NCBI RefSeq assembly: GCF_000003815.2
Contig: NC_049988.1
Location: forward strand, 15,855,957-15,919,956
Reading direction: 5' to 3'
DNA length: 64,000 nt
DNA from: Branchiostoma floridae
Taxonomy: Eukaryota > Chordata > Leptocardii > Amphioxiformes > Branchiostomatidae
Within the stretch, counting starts at the first letter, position 1, and each line of letters begins with the position of its first letter. Under the pieces are notes generated by a model that was not told the origin of the DNA, searched no databases, and worked only from the letters and a program-made list of their open reading frames with translations. This document shows, in pieces, positions 27,701 to 38,853 of the stretch. A program made the position numbers and the translations under genes.

Positions 27701-30700
27701 ACTTCTTGACACTGAGCTTGTCTGAGCTGCCCTGCAAGACTTTCTGCGAGAAAATACTATGCCAAAATCTTTTTTTTAAATGGTAAAAATGAAGTCCTTA
27801 TCAAGCATAATCACAATATATAAATATGCGATATAAAGGTCAATGTCCTCAAGTTTAAATGCACAGTCAGATGTCCCAGGCACAAAAAGGTCAACGACCC
27901 CTGACTGAGTAAGAGAATTTTTTTTACAAATTCTGCCTTTAAAACATTTTTAATTTTCAGGTTTTTCCAACTGATTCAAATCTGCTTTCTCATTTCAAAA
28001 GGAATATATAAATGCTATTTTCTTCCACCGGCTTTGATCTCAAAAACGGAACTTCTTGCCATCTGAAGGGACAGAATTGTCCTGAGGGCTGACTGAACTG
28101 CCAGAGAATTTCCTGACGGACCTTCCAAGGGTTTCCTGCACCATGAACGGCTAAACCTACAGGCAATAACAGGAAAACCCAGCGGCTTCATAATGAGCCA
28201 TCAAAACCTCAACATTTGCCTCCTATCAACACTAATTGTAGTAGCCTGGTATCCAGAAGTATCATAGATCCCCAGTCTTTTCTGTCTACTAATGAATTCC
28301 GGTGAGAAAATATTTGGTTTGTTTTCTTACCAAAGCATACATAGGAAGGAACAATTTATGCTATGAGCTATGGTTAATGATGTAGGGAGTTTCTTCTTCA
28401 ACGCTCCAAAGAACCGAGTAAAAACAGAAACTGTTCGTGACTGCGCAATAAAGCTAATTAATGACCAATTAGAGATGCCATCTCTTTGAAGGCTCCATGG
28501 CAACAACTATAATTAACGAGAAGACTACCAACATACCTTTTGATACAAGTCACAAAGCATGGAAACAATTCTTTATATATTATCATATGACGAGAGTGTT
28601 GAAATTTTTGTCTGACAATACATGCACAGTACTCGTCTTTGCCCAAACTCACATGTTGGTCTTTTTCTTTACATCACATGTTGGTCTTTTTTTTTTACAT
28701 CTGAGAATATTGCCCATTTCTCCATACTTCCTTCATACTGAACCTTGTTACCACATAGTACACACCTCAAGATAGAATTACTGACAAGAAAACACAAAGA
28801 AACACCGTCCGATATCCCCAGGGCCTTATGTTACATTTTCCTCATCTTCAAAGAAATCCCTCTAACTCACAGTAACTGGGCAACATACACACATGCATGA
28901 AGAAATCTTGAAAACAACAAATTTTCCTTAAATCTGCCTGACCAGGAAAAAGAAGAGGGGTTAAGAAAGGCAAATTTTGAGCCAGTAATGATATCTTAAC
29001 AGGTATCAGGTGTATGGAAGATGAATAAAGTGAGAACACAGGACATCTAGCAATGCATTGAAACCTGACATTACATCCAAAAGTCACTGTTTGAAGAGAA
29101 AAACGAAAGGCAATTTAGATGACTGGAATAGAGCAAAAGTAACTGTATCAGAAAAGGATTTCAAAAGGAAACGGAGCAAACCAAAGTTTGAAACACTGAA
29201 GAAAACAAGCGTAGGTAGAATCAAGCCATAACAAAAGAGATAGAAATGCCTTTAAAATTAATTACAGCATAGAGAGCTACCTACTAGATGCTATTCTCAA
29301 ATATCACCCAAAGAAAGCATAGAGAAAAGATGTGATCCTTTGAAGTGATGGTATAAAAGAATGGATATGCCATACATATCAAAATTAAATCGTGTGTTGC
29401 AAATCAATTGAAACCAAAGCTAGTATGAAATAAAAATCCAATTCTAATTAGAAATAGAAAACAAGATATAGGCAGTCACTCAAAGAAAAGAAGCAGAAAC
29501 CAACTGAAAGAAACCACTAGACAGGAAATAACGGATTCTTGGTAATCAATCATATTGGCAAAGACAAGATACCCATTAGGACATTACACGTGTAGTAAAA
29601 AAAGTGGGCATTGTTTTATATTTCACTATTTCATAGTGTTAGGATTACTCAACTGTACTACATTGTAGGATGAGCAGGTTTGATTATCTGGTTCAGTTTG
29701 TAAATCAATTCTTTTAGGTTACCTCAAGTCTACTTGTAAGAGGAAATTAAAGGAGAGTTAGAAATAAATTTACAAGGTTTAGAAATCTGAAAGGCCTTGT
29801 CCACCAGCTACCCTACTTGGAGAGAAGTAGGACAGTAGAGGTGCCATGACTGCTCTATATCCAGGAGGAATGGCCAGTGTTCTAGCCAGCCTGAAATTTT
29901 TTTCCGTCCCCTGGATTTTGAATGGAAATCCTGTCAAAGGAACGTCGATCCTAGGGGGGTCCAGGGGTATGCTCCCCAAGACCCTCTGAAATGCTATTTC
30001 CTTTATTTTGGAAGGGGCAAATTTTGCTGCTAGACTCAGCATGGTTCAATTAGATCTTTACATGACAATTTTTGTCCCTCACAGAGGACGGAATGGGCAA
30101 AAATTTTTGTACCGTCCCCAGCAGAAAATTTCCATCAAAGGACGGAAGGACGGACGCTGGCTAGAACCCTGGTCCGAATGGCACAGAAGGGAGAGCCCAC
30201 ACTTCCTCCCCTAGTCGCACCCTGTGTGTACTTACATTAGCAAAATCCAAACTGATACCGGCCTGACAGTAGCCAAGGCGGCCGAAACCACCCTGGCTGT
30301 CTGGAATGGGGAACAAAAAAACCACAACAAAGAACATAAATGTTGGTACAACAAGCAGCATGCAACACAGATGGACACGTGTGGCACTGGCAGTGGTGAG
30401 TGTTTCTATCCTGGGGGCCAGTCTGGAGATGTGGTACAAACATCCTTATGGAACAGACATCTTTGGCTACTTCATCTTGGATACGGTTATCTTGCAATCG
30501 CGGGCAGAAATCTTTGATTTCTGGCATTCCTCATGTCCACATGTTTTCATTTGTTATCTATGGAAATAGATTGACACAGGCTTAAATGAATGAATAGGCA
30601 AATGAAGGAATAAACCATTTGATTGATGGACTTTATCAAAATGACAATTATCAGCTCTGGCTTTCAAATGTAGGTGCTACATAGCAGAATAACAAAATTT

Positions 30701-33700
30701 ATGCAATGTTGCTTGCATATTATATCATCCAAAACAAATGATTTTGATAATAAGCTTAAACTTTAAAGTCATTGTCTTTAGTTTGCTTTTTGAAGATGTA
30801 TCAGTATTGAAGGCATTTTTTTGTGATTTTATCCAGACTATTCCTTTGCAGTCCAACTGGGTAGTCTCCAAGATAATGCTGCAGCCACATAGATTAGATA
30901 AAAGACAGGAACTTCAACTTGTTCCCATGATTTGGGTAACAAGCTTCATGTGTAAAGTCATTGTCTTTAGTTAGTGCTTTTTGAAAATGCCTCAGGTGTG
31001 AACTGAAGGCAATTTTAGTTATTTTCATCAGGACTATGCCCTTGCAGTCCAGCAGAGTAGCCTTCAAGGCTGCATGTAATATGCTACAGCCATATAAATC
31101 AGATAAAAGACATAAACTTGTTCCGAAGGATGTTTGCTGACCAACACTTCGCCCAGACTGGCCCATGTCAGGAGCTGACCGTACGAGCTGTGAGTACTTA
31201 CGGGTGAGAAATCAGCACTAAACCCGGCCTGGCAGTAACTAACTTGATTCCAACCGATATTACTCTGCCAATCAGAGTCAAGCGCTACAGGAGAAACCAG
31301 CACAACTGTTAATGAGTTAAGAACTCCTCCCTAGAGGCTGAAATAAAGATCACCGCAACATATGTGCAAAGTAAAGAAAGGAAAATAAACAGGGAAACTA
31401 TGGCAGCCATCGCATGCATTCCTTAATACTAAAAGAAAGTAGAAAAGTAAAATGAAGGCTAGTATAAGTGAAGCTGCCCTTTTTACTCGTGCATTAAGGA
31501 ATTATTTCTGACATGCTGTAATCTAAGCCAGGCATTAGAATAATAAGTCCTATCCTACCTTTACTAATACTGTATCATAGTACATATCAGTCAGGCATTA
31601 GATGTACATTCATGCTTGTCATGAAAACTAATTTCTTCGTGCAAAACTGACTTGATTTAACTAGTTTCTTCGTGCAAATTTGACAACATCTGCATTTCCT
31701 GAAGCATACGCATTACCATCAACATTATGCAACGTCCACATAGCATTACAATAAAGCATTCATTGAAATCCAAAGGTGCAGGCAACTTCCAGGATTGTTG
31801 CAGCACTACTTACCCCGCTTGCAGGGGGAATAGTTCCTGATTTGCGTGAAGTTTGCAGCAGCGAGGAAGCAGTTACCGACAGGCTCCCTCTCGTTAAATG
31901 TGTCTGTGTAGTACACATATCGTGGGGCACATGCCTACAGTAAAGAAAAGTACTTGTTAGAAACTGATAGCAATAATTTCTAAATACATTTTGATGAAAT
32001 TATCATCATTTACTTAAGAAACACACTCTTAAAATATACACAAGACTCAGATATCAGACATCAAATTGTAAGATGCTGGCAAAATTCAAACATTCTAACA
32101 TCTAACACAAACATGTTGATCCAAGACAATGTGGCATTAAAGATCTCTTTAAACTTTCGAAAAGTAGCCAGTTTAGATGCATTGCAATCAATACCGTCTA
32201 TATGCTCTTATCTTCAAAGCAACAAACACAAGTTAACTAATCTTCATCGACATCAAAAATACTTGGATGACATTTTACTATTGCGTAGAATAACACTACA
32301 TTTTTTCAAGTAGTAGATCCTCTCTTACAATGACTACGTCCTTGGCAGGCGATGCGCTCTTGACGGTGGCTCCGAACCACTGTCCTGACTTCTGGGTCTT
32401 CTGTAGGATGTTCCCCTGTAAGTCCACTCCTCTGTCATCACCTGGGGAGACAAATTGTTTGTTTGTTTGTTTGTTTCTTTGTTTCTTTTGCACATAAAGA
32501 ACAAATAAGAACATAGTATAGAAAAGTAAATAAAAGTCCTGGAGGAGGGGAGAAGCCTTTAAAACGATATCCTCCTTGGTAATGTGGATTTCCATTGTTA
32601 CTTTATTTAAACCAGTCTTATTTGATGACAGACGTATCAAAACAATAAAACAAGTTTGACTTCAGACATAAACCAACATTTGAAGGAAATGTTCTTTTTC
32701 TCTGTCAAGTCGAAACTTGATTCCATGAAACTCTTGAGGCGATTCTGAACACTGTGCAGATGTTCCAATTAAACGGGAGGCATAGGGACTACAACGCAGC
32801 CCCTCCCCTTTCATACCAAAATTTATAAAATGTGACTTCAACTTTCAAGCTTTCTCAAGTTAGACTGACCAAGGAGGTCCCTCTTTCAACCTCCTTGGAC
32901 TGACCTAGCTAGTTAACCTGGTAACCCCTCCCCTCAGACACTGAATCAAAGCTTTGCATTTCATGTGTGACATGCAAATGTCTGTTTGGTTATTTTCATT
33001 TGGAGCCAGTACAAACAAACAGATATTTTACCATGTATGCTTAGCTGCTTTGTTATCAAAAACCTACGTGCAGGTACGCCCACCACGCACGCCTGTCAAC
33101 ACGTTTGTTCTGCCGACTGTCTTCACACCACATATCTCAGTCGTAACCTAGTTTCCACGCCATTTGACGATGCATCAAAAAGACAGGCTGTGTGAAGTTT
33201 CCAGATGTAACCTGTTCACACGTTTTTTCTTATCTTTCATGCAGATAACAACCGTAGGAGTACCCTATCAGATTTCCGAAGCGGCCCCCCTCCCATCCAA
33301 CTTTTGTCGACTTTGCCACCAACAGAGATACATCAAAAACAAAAACCCTAAAACAAGATCCAGATAGAGTCGACTGTTTGTGTGGTAATTTGCATCATGC
33401 TCTAGTATCAGAATTAATTTTGAATTCTGGGATGCAACAAATGTCGATAAAAGTCCGTCTGAAAATCATGCTTTTCAAATCGATTCAATCTTACCGCCAT
33501 GTTGGAAATCCAAATATTTACTTCCGGCGAGGTTACTACCATATATGGTCATGTTGACCCAGTCGGCATACGTACTTCCGGGGACAATATAGCTATCTGG
33601 GCCGTGACGTCACCAGTGTTTGGCATTCCCCAACCCACTTTTACGTCGTCAAAGGGTTCTTAGAATATCAAATTACATTTTCAGTACAACATTTATTTTT

Positions 33701-36700
33701 TCAGCCAAAAAAGGTAATATTTACAAGATGATTTATCCCTTAACAACAGAAACTAAAAAAAATTATTTTCTGATCGTTCTTGCGTTCTTTGTTTTGTTTC
33801 TTTACAACTTGCCTTCAAAATACTTCGGTGCTTTATTGCAATGTTATTTTTTCTTCCACTACGATGGGAAAAGGTCTGCTTTAACTATACGATCTCTACA
33901 CTTTCAAGTCGTCCGAAACGGAATATTCAAGGACGTCATGGCTTAGTGGTAGTGAATAATTCCAAATGCTGAAAGGACAGGAACTTTTCTGGACAAGGGT
34001 CGTCTGAACAGGAAGGCAGGACCTATTTTGGCGGGAAAGGGGTCAAACGACACCGGGAAATTCTTTCTTCAAGTAGCCCACTTCGATCAGTAAAAATAGC
34101 ACACGTCAGGCGCACAAAAATTTCAAACTGTCCGAAATCGAATGTACATGTACTTGTCAAGCGGCTTTCAAAGCTGAATCCTGATTTGCTATGATTTCCT
34201 TGGAAATAATTTAGAAATCTATTCAGTTCAACTTTATAAAGAATAAAGGCGGTTAAAGAAAACTCCATGCTCAGTTATACAAAGGGACCACTCAAAATAT
34301 TCGCAAATTAATAAATAAATAAGTTGCATACATAACTGATCATGGGAATTTTCACTGCCTGCTTTTTTTACTGACATCACCGTTGCAAGGAAAGTTTTTG
34401 TTTTTTTATCTGATGACCTTTTATCTGATGACAATGACCTTTTGTCCTAACGTTACATTCATTTTACGCCTCAACATGACACAAAATTTCATCTGACCAA
34501 CATGTACGTATCAATGACACAGTAACGTTCTGTTCCGTAATCTCATAGCATATGCAATATGTCTTCCCTGGTAAAATAAGAAATAAAATGAATAAATCTT
34601 CCGATTCAATGGATACAGTTTTCGGTCCACTGTCTTGCCGGCTGAAATATTTGCTTGGAGACACACTGTCATTTGTATACTATAACCATTTCCATAACCA
34701 TAAAATAACGAGCGGTAACATGATTTGATCGGGGATAAGAGAAAATCCTATTCAGAGGGTATTTTCGCCGAAATCAATTCTGGGTGGTTTCCGCTCAAAA
34801 GGTGTTGATAACGACTCTGCCGCAAATCCTATTTTCATACAAAATTGATGGAACGGGCGTTATTCCGCTGGGAAGGGAACTTGAAAGATTATGTATGAGC
34901 CCCCCCCCCCCCCTTTTTTTGTCAACAGCACATTGCTGTCACTTTCTATTGGCTCCGATCATTGCATACATATCATAAGGTTTACCCGTAATACGCTCGT
35001 TCATATGTATCATAATGAACTCGCATTTTTGGTATATGCTGCGTTCGCGTTTCTCCAGAAGCTACGGTAGTACTATTTCAAGTTTACATAATTTGCATGA
35101 TCACGTCACAAATACCAATCTCTTGATGAAACCTTCCGGTTGATATCAAACCACCAATTCATCCCCTGACATCCAGTCAACATGAGAGATTCTAAGAAAA
35201 GACCGACAAAGACCACTTCTTCTAGCGTCACTTAAAGGCAAAACAGGAAGACGTTTATGTTCCTTATCTTGCCAATCGCACTGATGACATTCTTTAACGC
35301 TAAATTTTTAACGCAAACTAGCTGCACTCAACTTTTCAAGTTTTTCTTATTTTTTAAGTCGGCTTTGACGCTAACTTGATTTGTACGCAAGCTCTAACTC
35401 AATTTTTCAAGTTGTTCTTCTTTTTTGTTTAAGTCAGCTTGGAAGACCTCACATGTGGGAAGACCTAAAACTAGTCAAGTTTAGCGAAGTCACGGTACAG
35501 GCTAGAAGCACCACGGAAATGACACAATAAGTTTTACCTTGTGTGTCGAAAGCGATGGGTGCGCATGGGTTGGGAGTGAGGGAAATACTGGTCGTGACGT
35601 CACAGCGGAACACCGCACCCCCCTCTGTGACTCCCGGCTGGGCCGTCTGACTTTTGGGGGCTCCCGCCAACAACCTGGAAATAGATAAAGGCACTCATTA
35701 CAACTTAGTAGTTCAGAGATAAAATGATACTTACATACCCAATACTTACCGATGTAAAAGTGAGACTCGAGGAGAAGACAATAAAAACACTTTTTTGCAG
35801 GTTTGCTTTTCGCACTTCGGTCGCTTTGTCGGAATCATGACATTCCAACTTGTCGGTGGATGATTATATGAAGTATCTTCCCTTTTTAATGTTTTATCTT
35901 CGTTCTTGTCATGAAGATATATGACTTTCAAAAATTCCAGTGCGTTTCCAACTTCTGAAAAATGACCACAGCTATGTCCATTAGAACGGTAAACAAAACG
36001 GTAGACTAGGATTACCCTACATACACTAATGTTCAGTGCAATGGCGTGGAATCCAACGAACGGAAGAACCATCCAGCTAGCTTTAATGTAATGGCGAAAT
36101 TTGCAATTATTTCAATTATTCTGCCATCGCCCATCCATCTTTCTCAATTTTTCCCCCATGCACTGAGGGCAGCCCCGTTAGTGGACCCCCCCGGTGGCAG
36201 CTTTGTGCCCTTTTGTGGCCGCTTCTTTAGCGAGCTGGCGCGAGAAGAGACGGCCGACAGGTGGTCCTGTGCGTGATGCACGACAGGGAACATTCGAGCA
36301 CAAAGATGGCTCAGAAATCAGGCGCCAGAAAAACGGAGCTGTGAGTGGGAGGAGAGGTTTGTGAGAGGGACATCGGTTCTCTTAGCAACGGGAGAACTTG
36401 TTCCCAATTAAAAAAGCAAAGTTGAAACTCTCAATGAAAGGGGAGAGGGGAGATACTAGTACACACACACAGACTCACACACACAAAGCTCTTCAAAATG
36501 ATCATGAGCTGTCCTCCCTATATATGCTTCTTGTTGGTCTTTCTCCTTTTTTTTATCATCTTGAAGATTCTGCTTGGAGGTCAGGACGCATAACAATCGA
36601 ATCTTCCCTACCCATGACTACCACGACAGAGAACATTCCCTAGTAACGGATGAATGGTAATAGATGATTCGGAAACTAAAATCTGTCCTTAGAATAAGGA

Positions 36701-38853
36701 AAGAGATTCGGTTCGTGGTCAATTGAACTTTTTTATTCCTTCCGTATAAAGTCCGGTGCTGGTAGTGAGTTAGGTAGTGAGAGCGTGTCGCCAAACTTGT
36801 TTAGCAAATATCCCTCAAGGCTACCGAAAGGGCGTCTGTCTCGGGGGATTACCATCCTTTACGGAGGCATTACTGGGAAAATAAAGAGGATCGTAACAAC
36901 AACAAAACACGATCTGGACACTTGCATTCCGGAAAAAGTGTCCTGAGTCTGTCGCCATGGCATCCCCAATGACTGGACACCGTTTGGAAAGCACTCTGTT
37001 ACCCCATCCGCCTTTTTAACGTGCGAGACGAACAGCTGATACGTTTGACATGTTGTTAGCACTTAGATCTTTACATGTACAACTGCTCAACCGAAATAGC
37101 CGCGCGTAGGTGTACGATAACTTACAAGTGAAGCAACCAAGAAGAAAACCTAGAGAAAAGTCCTTTCGCCAATCCGGATGATATTCTAGAAAGGGTATGG
37201 ATGATATCATTTAGAAATGCTAACACATGGAGTAATGCTTATTATTTGCCCCGGGCAATAATTCGCCTATCCCACTTTATTGACGTATTTCCCAATCGGA
37301 CCCCGGAAGTCAGACGAGAAGGTCACAGAGGCGAAATCTGTTCCCTGTCAAACAAAACACGGTGTCATAGGCTCAGCGGTAAACTTTAGATTGATTTCGC
37401 TGCACGTCGTAAACGCTACAGGTTTGCTAGCCTCCTTCACCGGACTGAATGGAAGTCGATTCTGGGGGCGAGTACAAGCTTCCCGGCATATACTAGTATT
37501 CCTTTCCCAGCATTTTTTCTTTCGCGACATATTTGCCTTCCCGGCGTATTTTCAGTTTAAAATCGTGAATCGACCCTTAAACAACTTACGCCAATGCCCC
37601 CAGAGCGGCCGGTGAAGGAGGCTACAGGTTTGTACTGAGCGGCCTGTACAAATATGCAGGTGCCGTAACGCCACCATCTGGTGCGTCGGACAGTACAGAC
37701 CGGCTGGGCGCACTTGGCTAGCGCTGTGGGCAGAGAGAACATGCCGAGTGTCACGGATGGGTAGAGATCTTTAATCAGATCTAAAGCGCACCGCGTTTGC
37801 ATTTTTGTAGTCTCTAGAGTACCAGACTGACTGGGAATTGTAAAAATTGGCTAAAAGAGGAGGTTTATCAGAGAAGTACTGTCTAATAACATACTGGTGT
37901 CCTTAGGAGTGTCTACTAAAGCCCAATTTTTACTTTCTTTCACTCGCCAATGGGCCTGGAGGGGACTAAAGTCGCAACAAAACGAATAGTTTCCAGAGTC
38001 TTTTTAAATTTGGTGGTTGCAAAGAAAGAGTTACAAGCGGTCAGACAAGGTGGTCAGCTGAAAGTCTAGTTGGCCTGACAACAGATTGGATCTTCTATGG
38101 CCCTCCAACCATTTTATAGATCTGATTATCAGTCGCTCTGCTAATCAAATTCTTGTTTCTGATGAAGACTACTAGTACATTGCAGAAGTGTTGTTCCGAA
38201 ACTTCTGCTGGGGAGCAAGGGCGAGGCCTTGTAAAAGATTACACACAAAGTAAACTTGCGCACAGAAAGGGGGCTGTTCAACATGGCGTGGTATCTGACC
38301 CCGAGGTCACCAAGAGTTTACCGACCCACATTCAGGAACGTGTCGTCGTCTTTTCAACAGTTTACGTACCAAATAGTTCTAATGTGGTGCTACAAACACG
38401 CTCATAACTCCTTTTTGCTTGCTGTGACAACTTATGACTGTGAAAGGGGCAGGTGAAAGTTGCGCCCCTGCCAACTACTTCACACCTTGATGCTAAAAAA
38501 ACTGTCAATTGCTCGCATGAATGCCGCATGCCCCATCTGTTGTGTCAGCCCACAGGTTTCACCACTAGAACCATAGCTCTCTTATATCAAAAAGGATTAA
38601 AGTTTTAACCACGTGAAAAGAAGAAAGAATCAACGTACCAGGCACTGTCCCCTTGCCCGTGGAAGTCCACGGAAAAGCCGAAGAGGCTACCGGCGGCGCC
38701 CGTTCTTGTGACCCTGGTCGCATCGGAGGTATCCAGGTTGAAGCAGCTTGAATCGTGCACATTGACTAGCAGCAGCGCGAACACAAACGCGTAAAACGTC
38801 CTCCTGTATTCCTTCAGTGTCGAGGGCAACATCTTCTTGTGTAGAAAATCCAT
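15597..38853 (-). CDS. Integrin alpha subunit, gene A (5' part; seven exon positions, one duplicated)
   Basis: Integrin alpha chains pair with a beta chain at the cell surface and bind extracellular matrix ligands through an N-terminal seven-bladed beta-propeller. Exons in coding order on the minus strand: 38853-38639, 35674-35538, 32441-32329, 31934-31814, then 31284-31202 (5a) or 30300-30236 (5b), then 23315-23267 and 15704-15597. All have AG/GT borders and join in one frame (275 complete codons with 5a, 269 with 5b). Seen: a signal peptide (hydrophobic core about residues 19-32), mature start FNLD at about 38, FGFSVDFHG, LLAGAPKSQTAQPG, WFGATVKS, CAPRYVYYTD, GNCFLA, SPCK, YCQAG, LLLGAVG. 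Exon phases match gene B exons 1-7. There is no I domain. Cation loops, thigh, calf, membrane segment and tail were not found to the left, so the gene is incomplete here. Subfamily is inferred (non-I-domain, RGD-type clade). Confidence 0.9.
16915..17182. mobile_element. Diverged copy of the dispersed hAT-like MITE
   Basis: CCAGCCTGACATTTTTTCTG, CCCCTGAATTTTGAATG, GGGGTCCAGGGTTATGCTCC and GAAATGCTGTTTCC follow the order of the 29.9-kb copy. The ends are decayed. Confidence 0.8.
17450..17622. repeat. Two-copy direct repeat in gene A intron 6
   Basis: GGGTTGGAATCTTGAGCAAG followed by GGGTACTTT occurs at about 17454 and 17579, 125 bp apart. Confidence 0.88.
19545..20287. mobile_element. Non-autonomous Harbinger-like element (743 bp)
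   Basis: Inverted ends GGCCCCGTTCATGATAC... with AAATGAAACGGTTCTATCGG at the left and the reverse complement at the right, about 45 bp, flanked by TAA/TAA. A 3-bp TWA-type target duplication and GC-starting ends fit PIF/Harbinger. Short ORFs inside do not resemble a transposase. It is relatively GC-rich compared with the intron. Confidence 0.85.
20886..20968 (-). repeat. tRNA-like sequence (SINE head or tRNA pseudogene)
   Basis: On the minus strand GGCTTCGTGGCGTAGTTGAC and AGAGTTCGAACCTG sit at tRNA-like spacing. The acceptor ends do not pair well, so it is not called as a working tRNA. Confidence 0.55.
22160..22707. repeat. Tandem duplication interrupted by a MITE
   Basis: The first copy (22170-22205 plus 22518-22580) is split by the MITE at 22205-22517. 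The second copy (22617-22707) is intact. Confidence 0.8.
22205..22517. mobile_element. Dispersed hAT-like MITE copy, inserted in one unit of a tandem repeat
   Basis: Same family (TTCTAGCC ... GGCTAGAACCC). It interrupts a sequence (ATAGAATAACTGATTCGGG ... CAGTGCTAGG) whose second, uninterrupted copy lies at 22617-22707 and acts as an empty-site reference. Confidence 0.82.
23267..23315 (-). CDS. Gene A exon 6: blade 3 strand
   Basis: 49 nt, the same length as gene B exon 6; acceptor TCTCTCAAG, donor GTAACA, phase 0 to 1. It codes DAEQLLLGAVGSYFWQ-G, the GAxGxYxWxG motif of blade 3 (gene [18 protein letters not shown]). It is separated from 5b by a 6.9-kb intron. Confidence 0.9.
26166..26543. 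mobile_element. MITE with ends CTATAGCAGGCTC
   Basis: Inverted ends of about 50 bp (GGCCTTTTCCATCTTTTCTT and its reverse complement), plus an inner inverted pair GTTACACTTTTGCTGGCC / GGCCAGCAAAAGTGTAAC. No coding capacity and no clear target duplication. Confidence 0.85.
27161..27258. repeat. Perfect 49-bp tandem duplication
   Basis: Units 27161-27209 and 27210-27258 are identical (TACAGTGTAAGATCTGGTTG ...), so the duplication is recent. Confidence 0.95.
29875..30175. mobile_element. Dispersed hAT-like MITE, best copy, in gene A intron after 5b
   Basis: Ends GTTCTAGCCAGC and GCTGGCTAGAAC, with internal CCGTCCCCTGGATTTTGAA and CTATTTCCTTTATTTTG. The 7-bp flanks GAATGGC (29868-29874 and 30176-30182) look like a target duplication. 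It starts about 60 bp beyond the donor of exon 5b. Confidence 0.85.
30236..30300 (-). CDS. Gene A exon 5b: second of two alternative blade 2-3 exons
   Basis: Acceptor TTCCCCATTCCAG and donor GTAAGT; 65 nt (2 + 21 codons), with the same phases as 5a. It codes D-SQGGFGRLGYCQAGISLDFAN. It shares YCQAG and the xDF strand with 5a but has a different, shorter loop before the Cys. Both exons together (148 nt), or neither, would shift the frame of exon 6, so they must be mutually exclusive. It lies 0.9 kb downstream of 5a. A MITE (29875-30175) begins about 60 bp past its donor. Confidence 0.87.
30751..31125. repeat. Tandem duplication between exons 5a and 5b of gene A
   Basis: AAAGTCATTGTCTTTAGTT, TGCAGTCCA and AGATAAAAGACA recur in order at about 30766-30930 and 30955-31125 (spacing about 190 bp). 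It is in the intron between the two alternative exons and does not include either. Confidence 0.85.
31202..31284 (-). CDS. Gene A exon 5a: first of two alternative blade 2-3 exons
   Basis: Acceptor TTTCTCCTGTAG and donor GTAAGT; 83 nt (2 + 27 codons), phase 1 in and phase 0 out. It codes LDSDWQSNIGWNQVSYCQAG followed by FSADFSP. The YCQAGFS core aligns with gene B exon 5 ([12 protein letters not shown]). It is six residues longer than 5b, all of the extra being before the Cys. There is no stop and both splice sites are strong, so it looks functional. Confidence 0.9.
31814..31934 (-). CDS. Gene A exon 4: blade 2, Cys-rich strand
   Basis: Acceptor TTTACTGTAG and donor GTAAGT; 121 nt, phase 0 to phase 1. 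It codes [23 protein letters not shown] and YSPCKR, matching gene B exon 4 residue for residue at the cysteines. It is spliced to either exon 5a or exon 5b, both of which supply the two bases needed to complete its last codon. Confidence 0.92.
32329..32441 (-). CDS. Gene A exon 3: blade 1-2 region
   Basis: Acceptor CTCCCCAG, donor GTAAGA, 113 nt, ending in phase 0. It codes DDRGVDLQGNI, then [20 protein letters not shown]. The last part is nearly identical to gene B exon 3 ([17 protein letters not shown]), which fixes the frame. Confidence 0.92.
33539..33548. promoter_or_regulatory. CArG-box consensus in gene A intron 2
   Basis: CCATATATGG is a perfect SRF-type CArG box. A TGACGTCA motif follows about 60 bp later (33606-33613). 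Single sites occur by chance, so function is uncertain. Confidence 0.3.
35538..35674 (-). CDS. Gene A exon 2: propeller blade 1
   Basis: Acceptor TTTCCAG before 35674 and donor GTAAAA after 35538; 137 nt, entered at phase 2 and left at phase 1. It codes WLLAGAPKSQTAQPGVTEGG then AVFRCDV, the usual integrin blade-1 motif with its conserved Cys, and a second Cys in NPCAPI. It is homologous to gene B exon 2. Confidence 0.9.
37427..37630. repeat. Inverted repeat in gene A intron 1
   Basis: TAGCCTCCTTCACCGG ... CTGGGGGCG at 37428-37470 pairs with GCCCCCAG ... CCGGTGAAGGAGGCTA at 37596-37623. Arms are imperfect, about 40 bp. Likely a foldback or MITE relic. Confidence 0.75.
38639..38853 (-). CDS. 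Gene A exon 1: signal peptide and first propeller strand
   Basis: ATG at 38853. The sequence reads a charged N-terminus, a hydrophobic core (TFYAFVFALLLVNV), then mature FNLDTSDATRV and SLFGFSVDFHG. The donor GTACGT at 38638 splits a Trp codon (phase 2), exactly as in gene B exon 1. A second in-frame Met at residue 8 could be the start instead; it would leave a more typical signal peptide. Confidence 0.9.

Larger units (their letters stand above)
23316..30235 (-). other. Gene A intron between exons 5b and 6
   Basis: A 6.9-kb intron with one MITE at 26166-26543, the hAT-like MITE at 29875-30175, a perfect 49-bp duplication and GTTT repeats. Non-repeat blocks at about 24230-24550 and 27270-27620 are GC-richer and could be regulatory, which is not testable here. 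No third exon 5 copy was seen. Confidence 0.7.
32442..38638 (-). other. Gene A introns 1 and 2 (with exon 2 between)
   Basis: Intron 2 (32442-35537) has CArG and CRE motifs and a poly-C/poly-T tract near 34891-34920. Intron 1 (35675-38638) has the inverted repeat at 37427-37630 and a short CA run near 36461. No further exons are supported. Confidence 0.65.

Noticed and set aside
36046-36276. GC-rich plus-strand frame of 76 codons
   Set aside because: No recognised motif and no splice context; GC-rich chance frame in gene A intron 1.
37557-37802. Minus-strand ATG frame with possible donor in gene A intron 1
   Set aside because: It overlaps an inverted repeat, has no recognised domain and lies within the intron on the same strand; too weak to call.
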